A stretch of 32,836 bases of DNA, taken from Streptosporangiaceae bacterium. Lineage in GTDB: Bacteria > Actinomycetota > Actinomycetes > Streptosporangiales > Streptosporangiaceae. Below, piece by piece: positions 7,951 through 15,294 of this stretch; the stretch's first letter is position 1, and every line of letters begins with the position of its first letter. The position numbers and the translations under genes were made by a program. Location of the stretch: NCBI GenBank assembly GCA_030039155.1, contig JASHQL010000269.1:1-32836 (forward strand). The letters are read 5' to 3'. The notes below the pieces were generated by a model. That model was not told the DNA's origin, did not search any database, and worked only from the letters and a program-made list of their open reading frames with translations.

Positions 7951-7963
7951 TACAATCGAACAT
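7951..7963 (+). promoter_or_regulatory. Leaderless -10 box of the AlkB-like gene
   Basis: TACAAT (7951-7956), nearly the ideal -10 sequence, is followed by seven bases and ATG 7964. No ribosome binding site is visible in the AT-rich leader. Confidence 0.65.
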
Positions 7964-8599
7964 ATGAACGGCTCGCTGCAAGGTTCGCTGCTTGACCTCG
8001 CCGAGCGCCCAGGCCTGCGGCCGCTCGGCGACGGCTCGGTGCGGCGCACCCGGCTGGCCGGCGGCGCCTGGCTGGATGTGCGGCCCGGCTGGCTCGCCGG
8101 TGCCGATGAGCTGTTCTGCAGGCTGCTCGACGCGGTGCCGTGGCGGGCGGAGCGGCGGCAGATGTATGACCGGGTGGTCGACGTGCCAAGGCTGGTCTGC
8201 TTCTACGCCGAGGGCGAGTCGCTGCCTGACCCGGCCCTGGAGGCGGCCCGCGCCGCGCTGACCGAGCACTACCTGGGCGAGCTTGGCGAGGACCTGGTCA
8301 CCGCCGGGCTCTGCCTGTACCGGGACGGCAGGGACAGCGTGGCCTGGCACGGCGACACCATCGGCCGCGGCAGCCGGGCGGACACGATCGTGGCGATCTT
8401 GTCCCTGGGTACGCCGCGGGCACTGCTGCTGCGCAAGACCGGCGGCGGTGCCGCGTCCATCCGGCATGAGGTCGGCCATGGCGACCTGCTGGTGATGGGC
8501 GGCAGCTGCCAGCGCACCTGGCAGCACGCCGTGCCCAAGACCGCAAGGCCGACCGGACCGCGGATAAGCGTCCAGTTCCGCGCGGCCGGCGTCCGCTGA
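7964..8599 (+). CDS. AlkB-type Fe(II)/2-oxoglutarate dioxygenase
   Basis: This protein is likely an oxidative DNA or RNA demethylase that removes alkyl groups from bases using Fe(II), O2 and 2-oxoglutarate. The iron ligands are H129 and D131 (WHGD) and H188 (WQHAVPK), and R200 and R206 in PRISVQFR bind 2-oxoglutarate and substrate as in AlkB. CLYRDGRDSVAWHGD and ILSLGTPRALLLR are close to the family consensus. Length is 211 residues. The start ATG 7964 is set by a strong leaderless -10 box. There is no fused Ada or glycosylase domain. Repair of alkylated DNA would fit with the Y-family polymerase 7 kb away, but they are not in one operon. The inverted repeat 8630-8659 follows the gene. Confidence 0.9.
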   Translation: MNGSLQGSLLDLAERPGLRPLGDGSVRRTRLAGGAWLDVRPGWLAGADELFCRLLDAVPWRAERRQMYDRVVDVPRLVCFYAEGESLPDPALEAARAALTEHYLGELGEDLVTAGLCLYRDGRDSVAWHGDTIGRGSRADTIVAILSLGTPRALLLRKTGGGAASIRHEVGHGDLLVMGGSCQRTWQHAVPKTARPTGPRISVQFRAAGVR

Positions 8600-8629
8600 C
8601 GGCGTCCCGCCCAAGGCCGTACTAGCCCC

Positions 8630-8659
8630 GTGTTACCTACCGGGCCTGACAGGTAACAC
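8630..8659. repeat. 9-bp perfect inverted repeat before the GH15 gene
   Basis: GTGTTACCT (8630-8638) and AGGTAACAC (8651-8659) are exact reverse complements with 12 bases between them, 21 bp centre to centre (two DNA turns). The site lies 37 bp before the GH15 start and 30 bp after the AlkB-like stop. It could be an operator or a terminator; the lack of a T-run slightly favours an operator. Confidence 0.6.
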
Positions 8660-8685
8660 TGAGCAGATAGCCTGTCGCGGCCGAA

Positions 8686-8692
8686 GGGGAGG
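8686..8692 (+). promoter_or_regulatory. Strong ribosome binding site of the GH15 gene
   Basis: GGGGAGG three bases before ATG 8696 fixes the start and suggests strong translation. Confidence 0.6.
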
Positions 8693-8695
8693 CAG

Positions 8696-10615
8696 ATGAC
8701 CGCTGGCGTCGATTTTGCCGAGTTCTCGCCGTACCCGCCGATCGCCGACTACGGGTTCCTGTCCGACTGCGAGGTGACCGCGCTCATCGCGCCGAGCGGC
8801 GCCATCGAGTGGATGTGCCTGCCCAGGATGGACAGCCCGAGCATCTTCGGCGCGCTGCTCGACCGGGACGCCGGCCGGTTCAGGTTCGGGCCCGAGGACA
8901 TGTCGGTGCCGGCCGACCGCAGGTACCTGCCCGGCACCATGGTGGTGGAGACGAGCTGGGACTGCGGCGAAGGCTGGATCGTGGTCCGCGACTGCCTGCT
9001 GATGGGGCCGTGGCGGCACGAGCACCCGGAGCGCAGCTCGCACACCAGGCCGCCGACCGACTACGACGCAGAGCACACGCTGCTGCGCACGGTCCGCTGC
9101 GTGAACGGGACCGTACAGCTGGTGATGGACTGCGAGCCAGTCTTCGAGTACGGCCAGGAGCGGGCGCGCTGGCAGCACACCGACCGCGGCTACCACCAGG
9201 CGATGATCCAGCCGGAGAGCGGCGACTTCCAGCTGACCCTGACCTCGGACATCAGGATCGGGCTCGAAGGACCGAGCGCACGGTCGAGGACGCTGCTGCA
9301 CGAGGGGGACACCAGGTTCTGCGCGCTGTCCTGGGGCCACATCCCGCCGCCCGACAACTACCGGGACGCCTACCGCCGCCAGGTGTGGACCGCGCATCAC
9401 TGGCAGCACTGGCTGGCCAGGGGCAGGTTCCCTGACCACCGCTGGCGCGGCTACCTGACCCGCAGCGCCCTCACGCTCAAGGGCCTCACGTTCGCGCCGA
9501 CCGGCGCGATCGCCGCCGCTGCTACCACCTCGCTGCCCGAGACGCCGGGCGGCGAGCGGAACTGGGATTACCGGTACAGCTGGATCAGGGACGCCACGTT
9601 CGCGCTATGGGGCCTGTTCACCCTCGGCTTCGAGTGGGAGGCCAACGACTACTTCGCGTTCCTCACCGAACTGGTCGAGCGGGACCGCGGCAACCTGCAG
9701 ATCGTGTACGGCATCGACGGCAGGTGCGACCTGACCGAGGAGACGCTCAAGCACCTGCACGGGTACCAGGGCGCCCAGCCGGTCAGGATCGGCAACGGCG
9801 CGTACTCGCAGCAGCAGAACGACGTGTGGGGCGTGGTGCTCGACTCGCTCTGGCTGCACACCAAGTCCAGGGACCGGCTGGACGAGCGGGTCTGGCAGAT
9901 GGCAAGGCACCAGGTCGAGCATGCGCTCGAGCACTGGCACGAGCCGGACCGCGGCATCTGGGAGGTGCGCGGCGAGCCGCAGCACTTCACCTCGTCTAAG
10001 CTCATGTGCTGGGTGGCGGTGGACCGTGGCGCCCGGCTGGCCAGGCTGCGCGAGGACCACGACGCCGCGCACCGGTGGCAGGAGGCGGCGGACGAGATCC
10101 ACGCCGACATCTGCGCCAACGCGCTTGACGACCGCGGCGTGTTCTGCCAGCACTACGGCACCACGGCGCTGGACGCCTCGCTGCTGCTGATGCCGCTGCT
10201 GCGGTTCCTGCCGGCGCACGACCCGCGGATCCGCGCCACCGTGCTCGCCATCGCCGACGAACTGACCGAGGACGGCCTGGTGCTGCGCTACAAGACCGAG
10301 TCGACCGACGACGGGCTGTCCGGGACCGAGGGCACGTTCACGATCTGCTCGTTCTGGCTGGTGTCGGCGCTGGCCGAGATCGGCGAGCACCGGCGGGCCA
10401 GGGACATGTGCGAGAAGATCCTGTCGCACGCCAGCCCGCTGCTGCTGTACGCGGAGGAGATCGACGCGCGGTCAGGCCGGCACCTCGGCAACTTCCCGCA
10501 GGCGTTCACCCACCTGGCGCTGATCAACGCGGTGATGCACGTGGTTGGCTATGAGGAGGAGGCGGCGCGGCAGGCGCTGGCCGGGGCCGCGGTGGTCCCG
10601 ACCACCGGCGACTAG
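8696..10615 (+). CDS. Glycoside hydrolase family 15 protein (trehalase/glucoamylase-like)
   Basis: The 639-residue protein has the two-part GH15 layout: an N-terminal beta-sandwich (about 1-255) opening with YPPIADYGFLSDCEVTAL, then an alpha/alpha barrel. NWDYRYSWIRDA (289-300) lines the active site, the general acid is probably E423 in GIWEVRG, and the general base E545 in TEGTFTICSFW. LGNFPQAFTHLALINA closes the fold. Actinobacterial GH15 proteins of this size include the mycobacterial trehalase, so trehalose or an alpha-glucan is the likely substrate, and the protein is probably cytoplasmic (no signal peptide). ATG 8696 has a strong ribosome binding site. An inverted repeat upstream may control it. 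Its stop codon is inside the first unit of a tandem repeat (10614-10685). Family is certain; substrate is inferred. Confidence 0.92.
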   Translation: MTAGVDFAEFSPYPPIADYGFLSDCEVTALIAPSGAIEWMCLPRMDSPSIFGALLDRDAGRFRFGPEDMSVPADRRYLPGTMVVETSWDCGEGWIVVRDCLLMGPWRHEHPERSSHTRPPTDYDAEHTLLRTVRCVNGTVQLVMDCEPVFEYGQERARWQHTDRGYHQAMIQPESGDFQLTLTSDIRIGLEGPSARSRTLLHEGDTRFCALSWGHIPPPDNYRDAYRRQVWTAHHWQHWLARGRFPDHRWRGYLTRSALTLKGLTFAPTGAIAAAATTSLPETPGGERNWDYRYSWIRDATFALWGLFTLGFEWEANDYFAFLTELVERDRGNLQIVYGIDGRCDLTEETLKHLHGYQGAQPVRIGNGAYSQQQNDVWGVVLDSLWLHTKSRDRLDERVWQMARHQVEHALEHWHEPDRGIWEVRGEPQHFTSSKLMCWVAVDRGARLARLREDHDAAHRWQEAADEIHADICANALDDRGVFCQHYGTTALDASLLLMPLLRFLPAHDPRIRATVLAIADELTEDGLVLRYKTESTDDGLSGTEGTFTICSFWLVSALAEIGEHRRARDMCEKILSHASPLLLYAEEIDARSGRHLGNFPQAFTHLALINAVMHVVGYEEEAARQALAGAAVVPTTGD

Positions 10616-10685
10616 CCAGGATCAGCCGCCAGCCAGGATCAGCCGCGCTAGCCAGGATCAGCCGCGCTAGCCAGGGTCAGCCGCC
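10614..10685. repeat. Four tandem copies of a 17-19 bp repeat at a convergent gene junction
   Basis: Copies of AGCCAGGATCAGCCGC begin at 10614, 10631, 10650 and 10669 (periods 17, 19, 19). The fourth copy has one change (GGGTC). The GH15 stop overlaps the start of copy one, and the convergent methyltransferase stop (10677-10679) lies in copy four, so the array fills the whole gap between the genes. Confidence 0.85.
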
Positions 10686-11369
10686 GGCCTGGCCCCAGAC
10701 ATAGAGCCGCTCAGTCTGGTGCTCGGCCGGGTACGGCGGCCTGGCCAGCGCTCGGGTGATGCCGAAGCCGGCCTGCTCGGTCATCGACACCAGTTCGGTG
10801 AGCGACACCAGGCTCGCCCTGACCGTGACCGGCCGGCCGAACCAGTCCGCCGACTCGATCTCGCCGCTGCCGCCGTGCATGGCGATCAGCAGGCCGCCGC
10901 CGGGCGCGAGCACCCGGCGGAACTCGGCCAGCGCCAGCGGGATCTGCTCGCGCGGCAGGTGGATCACCGAGTACAGGGCCACGATGCCGGCCAGCGCGCC
11001 GTCGGCGGCCGGCAGCGCCCGCATGTCTGCCGCCCCGAACCTCAGGCCGGGCTGCCGGCGGCTGGCCTCGGCCACCGATGCGGGGGACAGGTCGACGCCG
11101 ACCGCGCGCAGGCCGCGGTCGGCCAGGTACCTGGTGACGTGCCCGGCGGCGCCGCAGCCGACGTCCCAGACCGCCGCCCCGGCGCCGAGTGCCGCCGCGA
11201 ACTCGTCCAGGAGTTCCCGGTCGGCGGGCTTGCCTGCCAGTTCGGCCGCGAACGCCGCCGCGTAGTCGGCAGCCACCGCGTCATAGGTGGCCCTGATGTC
11301 CGGCCACCGCCCGCCCGGCGGCGAACCCGGCGGCGGCCCCGGCTGTGGCGGCCCCGGCGGCTCGGTCAC
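10677..11369 (-). CDS. Class I SAM-dependent methyltransferase
   Basis: This 230-residue methyltransferase has motif I VWDVGCGAAGHVT, the ribose-binding acidic residue in VGVDLSP, motif II/III FGAADMRALP, and motif IV ALYSVIHLPREQIPLALAEFRRVLAPGGGLL. The overall pattern is that of Methyltransf_11/25 small-molecule enzymes. The N-terminus is proline- and glycine-rich (PPGPPQPGPPPGSPPGG). GTG 11369 is chosen because GTGA overlaps the stop codon of the dimethylargininase-like gene by four bases; GTG 11381 would extend it by four residues. It is the last gene of a three-gene coupled operon with a permease, so its substrate may be an amino-acid derivative, which is inference. The last residues lie in a tandem repeat shared with the GH15 junction. 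Confidence 0.88.
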   Translation of the reverse strand: MTEPPGPPQPGPPPGSPPGGRWPDIRATYDAVAADYAAAFAAELAGKPADRELLDEFAAALGAGAAVWDVGCGAAGHVTRYLADRGLRAVGVDLSPASVAEASRRQPGLRFGAADMRALPAADGALAGIVALYSVIHLPREQIPLALAEFRRVLAPGGGLLIAMHGGSGEIESADWFGRPVTVRASLVSLTELVSMTEQAGFGITRALARPPYPAEHQTERLYVWGQAGG

Positions 11370-12235
11370 GACTCGCGCCACAGCGGCGCGGTCAGGCAGG
11401 TCGGCCCACCGTCGCCCTTCAGCGAGATCTCCGACCCGGCGTAGACGTGCACCTCGCAGCCGTGCCGCTGGAGCGCCAGCCGGGTCACCGGATTGCCGTC
11501 AAGCATGACGACGACGCCGGGCCGGACCGGCAGCACGTTGCACGCCATCGTCAGGTACTCCTGCTCAGGTACGGGAACGACGGCTACCTGCCGGTCTGCC
11601 AGTTCCTCCAGCAGCGCGACCGGGCAGAGCGGCGGGAAGACCACCGCCAGGTCGTCCGCGACCGGTGAGATGACCGACATCAGGTGCAGCACGTGCTCAG
11701 GTCCCTGGTCGTGCGGCAGGTCGACAGACCTGACCGTCACCTGGTCGGCCGCGAGGATGCCGGCGAGCTGGCCGACGCCGGCGGCGTTGGTCCGGTAGCT
11801 GCGCCCGACCAGCAGCGTCTGCTCGTCAAGCCAGCTGAAATCGCCGCCGTCGGCGTGCGCGGCGCCGGTGAGCCTGGCCCGCACCGGCACCCCGGCCGTC
11901 GCCATGGCCAGGCCGAGCAGCGGCGGCTCGGCCTGCCGCACCGGCTTGATCATCTGAAAGAGCACGGCGCCGCGGCCGAGTACCAGCCCTGGATCACGCA
12001 CGTAGGTTGCGTCCACCAGCTGGTCAGCGGCGGCCACCACGGTGACCTCGCAGCCGAGCCGGTCAAGCAGCTCGCAGAAGCCCTCGTGCTGCCGCAGCAG
12101 CGCCGCCGGTTCAGGCTGCCGCCAGCCGGCTCCGGCAAAGTCGCCGGAGACCGCAGGACGGCGGACAAGCACCCGGCGCAGCGGTGCCACCATCGAGCGG
12201 ACGCCGTACCGGCCATCCGCCGCGCCGGTCGTCAC
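11366..12235 (-). CDS. Dimethylarginine dimethylaminohydrolase/arginine deiminase family protein
   Basis: The 289-residue protein has the guanidine-modifying (amidinotransferase) fold. APLRRVLVRRP opens the first repeat, YVRDPGLVLGRGAVL and HADGGDFSWLD follow, the catalytic histidine is probably H184 in HVLHLMSV, and the nucleophilic cysteine is C280 in GGPTCLTAPLWR at the C-terminus. Members hydrolyse dimethylarginine or arginine to citrulline; this size and C-terminus suit DDAH better than the longer arginine deiminases, but substrate cannot be proven. GTG 12235 is chosen because its GTGA overlaps the permease stop and because the conserved RYGVRSM segment lies downstream of it; ATG 12193 would cut that off. 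A four-base overlap also joins it to the methyltransferase, so permease, hydrolase and methyltransferase are translationally coupled. Confidence 0.85.
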   Translation of the reverse strand: MTTGAADGRYGVRSMVAPLRRVLVRRPAVSGDFAGAGWRQPEPAALLRQHEGFCELLDRLGCEVTVVAAADQLVDATYVRDPGLVLGRGAVLFQMIKPVRQAEPPLLGLAMATAGVPVRARLTGAAHADGGDFSWLDEQTLLVGRSYRTNAAGVGQLAGILAADQVTVRSVDLPHDQGPEHVLHLMSVISPVADDLAVVFPPLCPVALLEELADRQVAVVPVPEQEYLTMACNVLPVRPGVVVMLDGNPVTRLALQRHGCEVHVYAGSEISLKGDGGPTCLTAPLWRES

Positions 12236-13764
12236 TCTCGCGAGCCAGTGGCAGCCAGGCTCTCTGTCGTGATCTCGATGCCGAGCAGGCCGCGCCGCCG
12301 CTTGCGCTCGCCGATCAGCCAGAACAGCAGGCCCAGCAGGATCATGACGCCGAGCGAGCCGAGCGTGACCCACTCGAAGAACGCGCGGGAGGTGTCCCAC
12401 GCGGTCTTGACCGAGTACGACTGGCCGAGCAGCTCGTTGATCGCGCCGGGCCACACCAGCGTGACGACGGTGACGACCACGAACGCCTCGGTGATGAGCA
12501 CGGCGGCCCAGGCACCGACCGGGCCGAACGGCACCCGGTATGGCCGCGGCGCGTCCGGGAACTTGCGCCGCAGCACGGTCAGCGCCGGGAAGATGAAGAA
12601 GTAGCTGAGCGTGGTGGTCGAGATGGTCAGCGCGAGCATCACCGAGAAGAAGCTGGCCAGGCTGCCCTTGGTGACCTCGAACACGAGCACGCACATGACC
12701 GAGGCGACGATGCCGGAGGACACATTCACCGCGATCGGCGTGCCGAACTTGGTGAACTTGCCCATCCAGGCGGGCGCCGCTCCGTCCAGCGCGGCGATCG
12801 CCTGGGTGCGGTCAGCGCCCTCGAGCCAGACCGAGCCGCTGCCGAGCAGCGTGATGATCACCAGGATGGCGAAGACCACGTCAAGCGCATGCGAGTGCAG
12901 CACGCCGGCCACCGCCGAATAGGCGTCAACGAACCCGCCCACGTTGGACAGCCCGGCGCTCGGGATGACCAGCACGATGCCGAGGATGACGAGGCCATAC
13001 AGCACCGCGGCGATCACGCCGGACCCGATGATCATCTTGGGCACGTCTCGCCTGGGGTTGCGCATCTCCTCCGATGCGCCGTTGGACAACTCGAAGCCCA
13101 CCCACAAGAACACCAGGATGCCGATCGCGGTCAGGAACCCGTTGATCGACGGGGCAAGATCGCCAGCGGTGGACGCGCCCGCCGGGCGGCCGCGGGAGAC
13201 CAGGAACGCGATGAACAGCACCGTGAAGATGGCCACGACGGCGATCTTCACGAACGTGCCGATGTTCGGGCCCCACTTGCCGATCCTGAACGCCACGATG
13301 GCGATGGCCACGGTGACCCAGGTGAATGCAAGCCCGACCACGATCTCCCAGGTCGTGCTCATCGGCTTGGACAGCACGAACTCGTTGAGCGTCGCGATCG
13401 TCGCGGCGGTCAGCGAGCCGCCCACCCACAGCGGGTTGGACAGCCAGTACAAGATCGCGGTGACCGCGCCGGCGGCGCGGCCGAACGACAGCCTGGCCCA
13501 CTCGTAAGGCCCGCCCTCGACCGGGAACGCCGAGCCGAGTTCCGCGGTCAGCATCCCGTACGGGATCAGGAACAGCACCAGCGAGATCAGCAGCCAGGTG
13601 ATGGCCTGCGCGCCGGCCTCGGCGGCCGCGGCCACGCTGTCCAGGCCGACGATCGCGCAGGCGGTGAACAGCACCAGGTCCAGGCGCCCGAGCACGCGGC
13701 GCAGCTTTGCCTTCTGGGTCGAGACGAGAGTTCCGTCGCCGACGGATGCGGCTCGTGTGGCCAT
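12232..13764 (-). CDS. APC-superfamily amino acid permease
   Basis: This is a 510-residue inner-membrane transporter with about twelve hydrophobic segments. The first unit reads LVLFTACAIVGLDSVAAAA, the helix-break region that binds substrate in APC proteins, then ITWLLISLVLFLIPYGMLTAEL, FPVEGGPYEW and YWLSNPLWVGGSL, all typical of actinobacterial amino acid permeases. The C-terminus ends in a basic cytoplasmic tail (GERKRRRGLL). ATG 13764 is preceded by AGGAG (13770-13774) with good spacing. It heads an operon with a dimethylargininase-like hydrolase and a methyltransferase, so uptake of arginine, a methylated arginine or a related compound is a reasonable inference. A 6-bp hairpin (13810-13824) lies just upstream. 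Family is certain; the substrate is not. Confidence 0.92.
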   Translation of the reverse strand: MATRAASVGDGTLVSTQKAKLRRVLGRLDLVLFTACAIVGLDSVAAAAEAGAQAITWLLISLVLFLIPYGMLTAELGSAFPVEGGPYEWARLSFGRAAGAVTAILYWLSNPLWVGGSLTAATIATLNEFVLSKPMSTTWEIVVGLAFTWVTVAIAIVAFRIGKWGPNIGTFVKIAVVAIFTVLFIAFLVSRGRPAGASTAGDLAPSINGFLTAIGILVFLWVGFELSNGASEEMRNPRRDVPKMIIGSGVIAAVLYGLVILGIVLVIPSAGLSNVGGFVDAYSAVAGVLHSHALDVVFAILVIITLLGSGSVWLEGADRTQAIAALDGAAPAWMGKFTKFGTPIAVNVSSGIVASVMCVLVFEVTKGSLASFFSVMLALTISTTTLSYFFIFPALTVLRRKFPDAPRPYRVPFGPVGAWAAVLITEAFVVVTVVTLVWPGAINELLGQSYSVKTAWDTSRAFFEWVTLGSLGVMILLGLLFWLIGERKRRRGLLGIEITTESLAATGSRE

Positions 13765-13809
13765 CGCAACTCCTGGTTCGCCGTAACCTTTGCTGCAATC
13801 TATTTCGGC

Positions 13810-13824
13810 GCCGGCTTCGCCGGC
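13810..13824. terminator. Possible hairpin terminator after the YbaK-type gene
   Basis: GCCGGC, three bases TTC, then GCCGGC forms a small stem-loop 32 bp past the stop of the minus-strand deacylase gene. It has no T-run, so this is weak. Confidence 0.3.
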
Positions 13825-13855
13825 TAGGCCCGGCAGCCGCGAAAGTAGCGGAGGG

Positions 13856-14344
13856 CTAGTGGCCCGGCCGGGCGATCGGCGCGGTGATCGCCGAGGTCAC
13901 CGCGACGAGGTCGGCGGGGGCCAGTTCGATCTCCAGTCCGCGCTGCCCGGCGCTGCAGAACACGGTCGGCTGGCCGGCCGCCGAGGCGTCGAGGACAACC
14001 GGCAGCGGCCTGCGCTGGCCGACCGGGGAGATGCCGCCGGTCACATAACCGGTAGCGCGCTCGGCAGCGGCCGGATCGGCGAGCGCCGCCTTCTTCCCGC
14101 CGACCGCGGCGGCCAGCGCCTTGAGGTCAAGGCTCGCCGCGACCGGCAGCACCGCGACGGCAAGCCGGCCGCCATCCACCGCGACGATCAGCGTCTTGAA
14201 CACCCGCTCCGGCGGGACGCCGAGCGCCTCGCTGGCCTCCAGCCCGTAGGAGTGGTGCCGCGGGTCGTGCGGGTAGCTGTGCACGGTATGCGCGACGCCC
14301 CGGCTCGCGAGCAGTTCGGTAGCACGGGTTCCGCGGCCTGGCAT
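13856..14344 (-). CDS. ybaK: YbaK/EbsC-type aminoacyl-tRNA deacylase (Cys-tRNA(Pro)-like)
   Basis: This 162-residue editing-domain protein hydrolyses mischarged tRNA; bacterial YbaK removes cysteine from tRNA(Pro). Family features are HTVHSYPHDP, EALGVPPERVFKTLIVAVDG, the lysine-rich helix AAVGGKKAAL, and TGYVTGGISPVGQRRPLPVVLD, the conserved GG-S-P-G segment near the active site. It is a stand-alone protein of normal length. ATG 14344 is supported by TATCCT seven bases upstream (leaderless); the in-frame codons before it are not family-like. It is divergent from the alpha/beta hydrolase (98 bp between starts) and upstream of, but probably separately transcribed from, the permease operon. The exact amino acid and tRNA preference cannot be read from the sequence. 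Confidence 0.9.
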   Translation of the reverse strand: MPGRGTRATELLASRGVAHTVHSYPHDPRHHSYGLEASEALGVPPERVFKTLIVAVDGGRLAVAVLPVAASLDLKALAAAVGGKKAALADPAAAERATGYVTGGISPVGQRRPLPVVLDASAAGQPTVFCSAGQRGLEIELAPADLVAVTSAITAPIARPGH

Positions 14345-14357
14345 GGCCGCCAGGATA
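14345..14357 (-). promoter_or_regulatory. Leaderless -10 box of the YbaK-type gene
   Basis: On the minus strand TATCCT (14352-14357) is followed by seven bases and ATG 14344, without a ribosome binding site. Confidence 0.6.
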
Positions 14358-14442
14358 AGCCTCTGGCGTCGCACGGGGCTGGCGAGGATGCTGGGGTCTT
14401 GCAGAACGGCGCTGCCAACACCTCAGCGAAGGAGCTTGCTTC

Positions 14443-15249
14443 ATGCCCACCGTGCACGCAAACGGCATCGATATGTACTACGAGGTCCAGGGCTCGGGCG
14501 AGCCGCTCGTGCTGATCCCCTATACCTCGGCTGACCAGGCTTGCTATGCGTTCCAGGTGGCGGATTACGCCAACCACTTCAGCTGCTACAGCGTCGACCT
14601 GCGCGGGGCCGGCCTGACCGACAAGCCGGACGGCGAGTACACCACCGAGCTGTACGCCGATGACATCTCTGCCTTCATGCAGGCGGTCGGCATCGAGCGC
14701 GCGCACGTCAGCGGCGTCTCGCTCGGCGGCGCGATCGGGATGTGGCTGGCCGGCAAGCATCCGGAGCAGGTGAAGTCGCTGTCGCTGCACAGCGCGTGGC
14801 ACGCGACCGACGAGTACCTGCGCGCCTCGGTGAACAGCTGGCGGATCATGGCCGAGGGCCTCGGCAACATCCCCGACGTGGTGATCTCCGGCATCTTCCT
14901 GTGCTGCTTCACCCCGGAGATGTACGAAAGCCGGCCTGACTACCTGCAGTCGCTTGCCGACTTCGTGCGCAGCAGGCCGGTGCAGCCGGTTGACGCGTTC
15001 ATGCGGCAGACCGACGCGGTGCTGGCACACGACGCCACCAGCGTGCTCGGCGCGATCACCGCGCCCACGCTGATCACCTTCGGCCGGCATGACTTCGTCT
15101 GCTCCACCAGGTTCGCGGCACCGCTGCAGGGCAACATCGCCAATACCGAGCTGGTGATCTTCGAGGACTGCGCGCACGCCGCGATCTACGAGAACGTCGA
15201 GGAGTTCAACTCCAGGACGCTGCAGTTCCTGCAGCATCACTCCGGCTAG
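14443..15249 (+). CDS. Alpha/beta-fold hydrolase
   Basis: The 268-residue alpha/beta hydrolase has a complete catalytic triad: S93 in GVSLGG, D217 in FGRHDFVC and H245 in CAHAAIYE. The N-terminus (VHANGIDMYYEVQGSGEPLVLIP, quoted in part) and SVDLRGAGLTDKP are like 3-oxoadipate enol-lactonase (PcaD) and RutD relatives, but this subgroup is catalytically broad and no matching pathway genes are adjacent. The oxyanion-hole segment is LIPYTSADQACY rather than the usual HG motif, which is a little unusual. The ATG has AAGGAG about eight bases upstream. The protein is likely a cytoplasmic esterase, lactonase or C-C hydrolase. It lies 45 bp before the polymerase gene on the same strand, but I see no functional link. 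Confidence 0.88.
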   Translation: MPTVHANGIDMYYEVQGSGEPLVLIPYTSADQACYAFQVADYANHFSCYSVDLRGAGLTDKPDGEYTTELYADDISAFMQAVGIERAHVSGVSLGGAIGMWLAGKHPEQVKSLSLHSAWHATDEYLRASVNSWRIMAEGLGNIPDVVISGIFLCCFTPEMYESRPDYLQSLADFVRSRPVQPVDAFMRQTDAVLAHDATSVLGAITAPTLITFGRHDFVCSTRFAAPLQGNIANTELVIFEDCAHAAIYENVEEFNSRTLQFLQHHSG

Positions 15250-15294
15250 CCACCGGGGCCGGCCGCCGCACCGCCGGCTTTGCAAGACTGAACC

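Noticed and set aside
12184-13827. A long plus-strand open frame (547 codons) opposite the permease
   Set aside because: Its translation is Arg/His/Gly/Asp-rich without any family pattern, and the minus strand has a perfect APC permease. It is a mirror artefact of high GC content.
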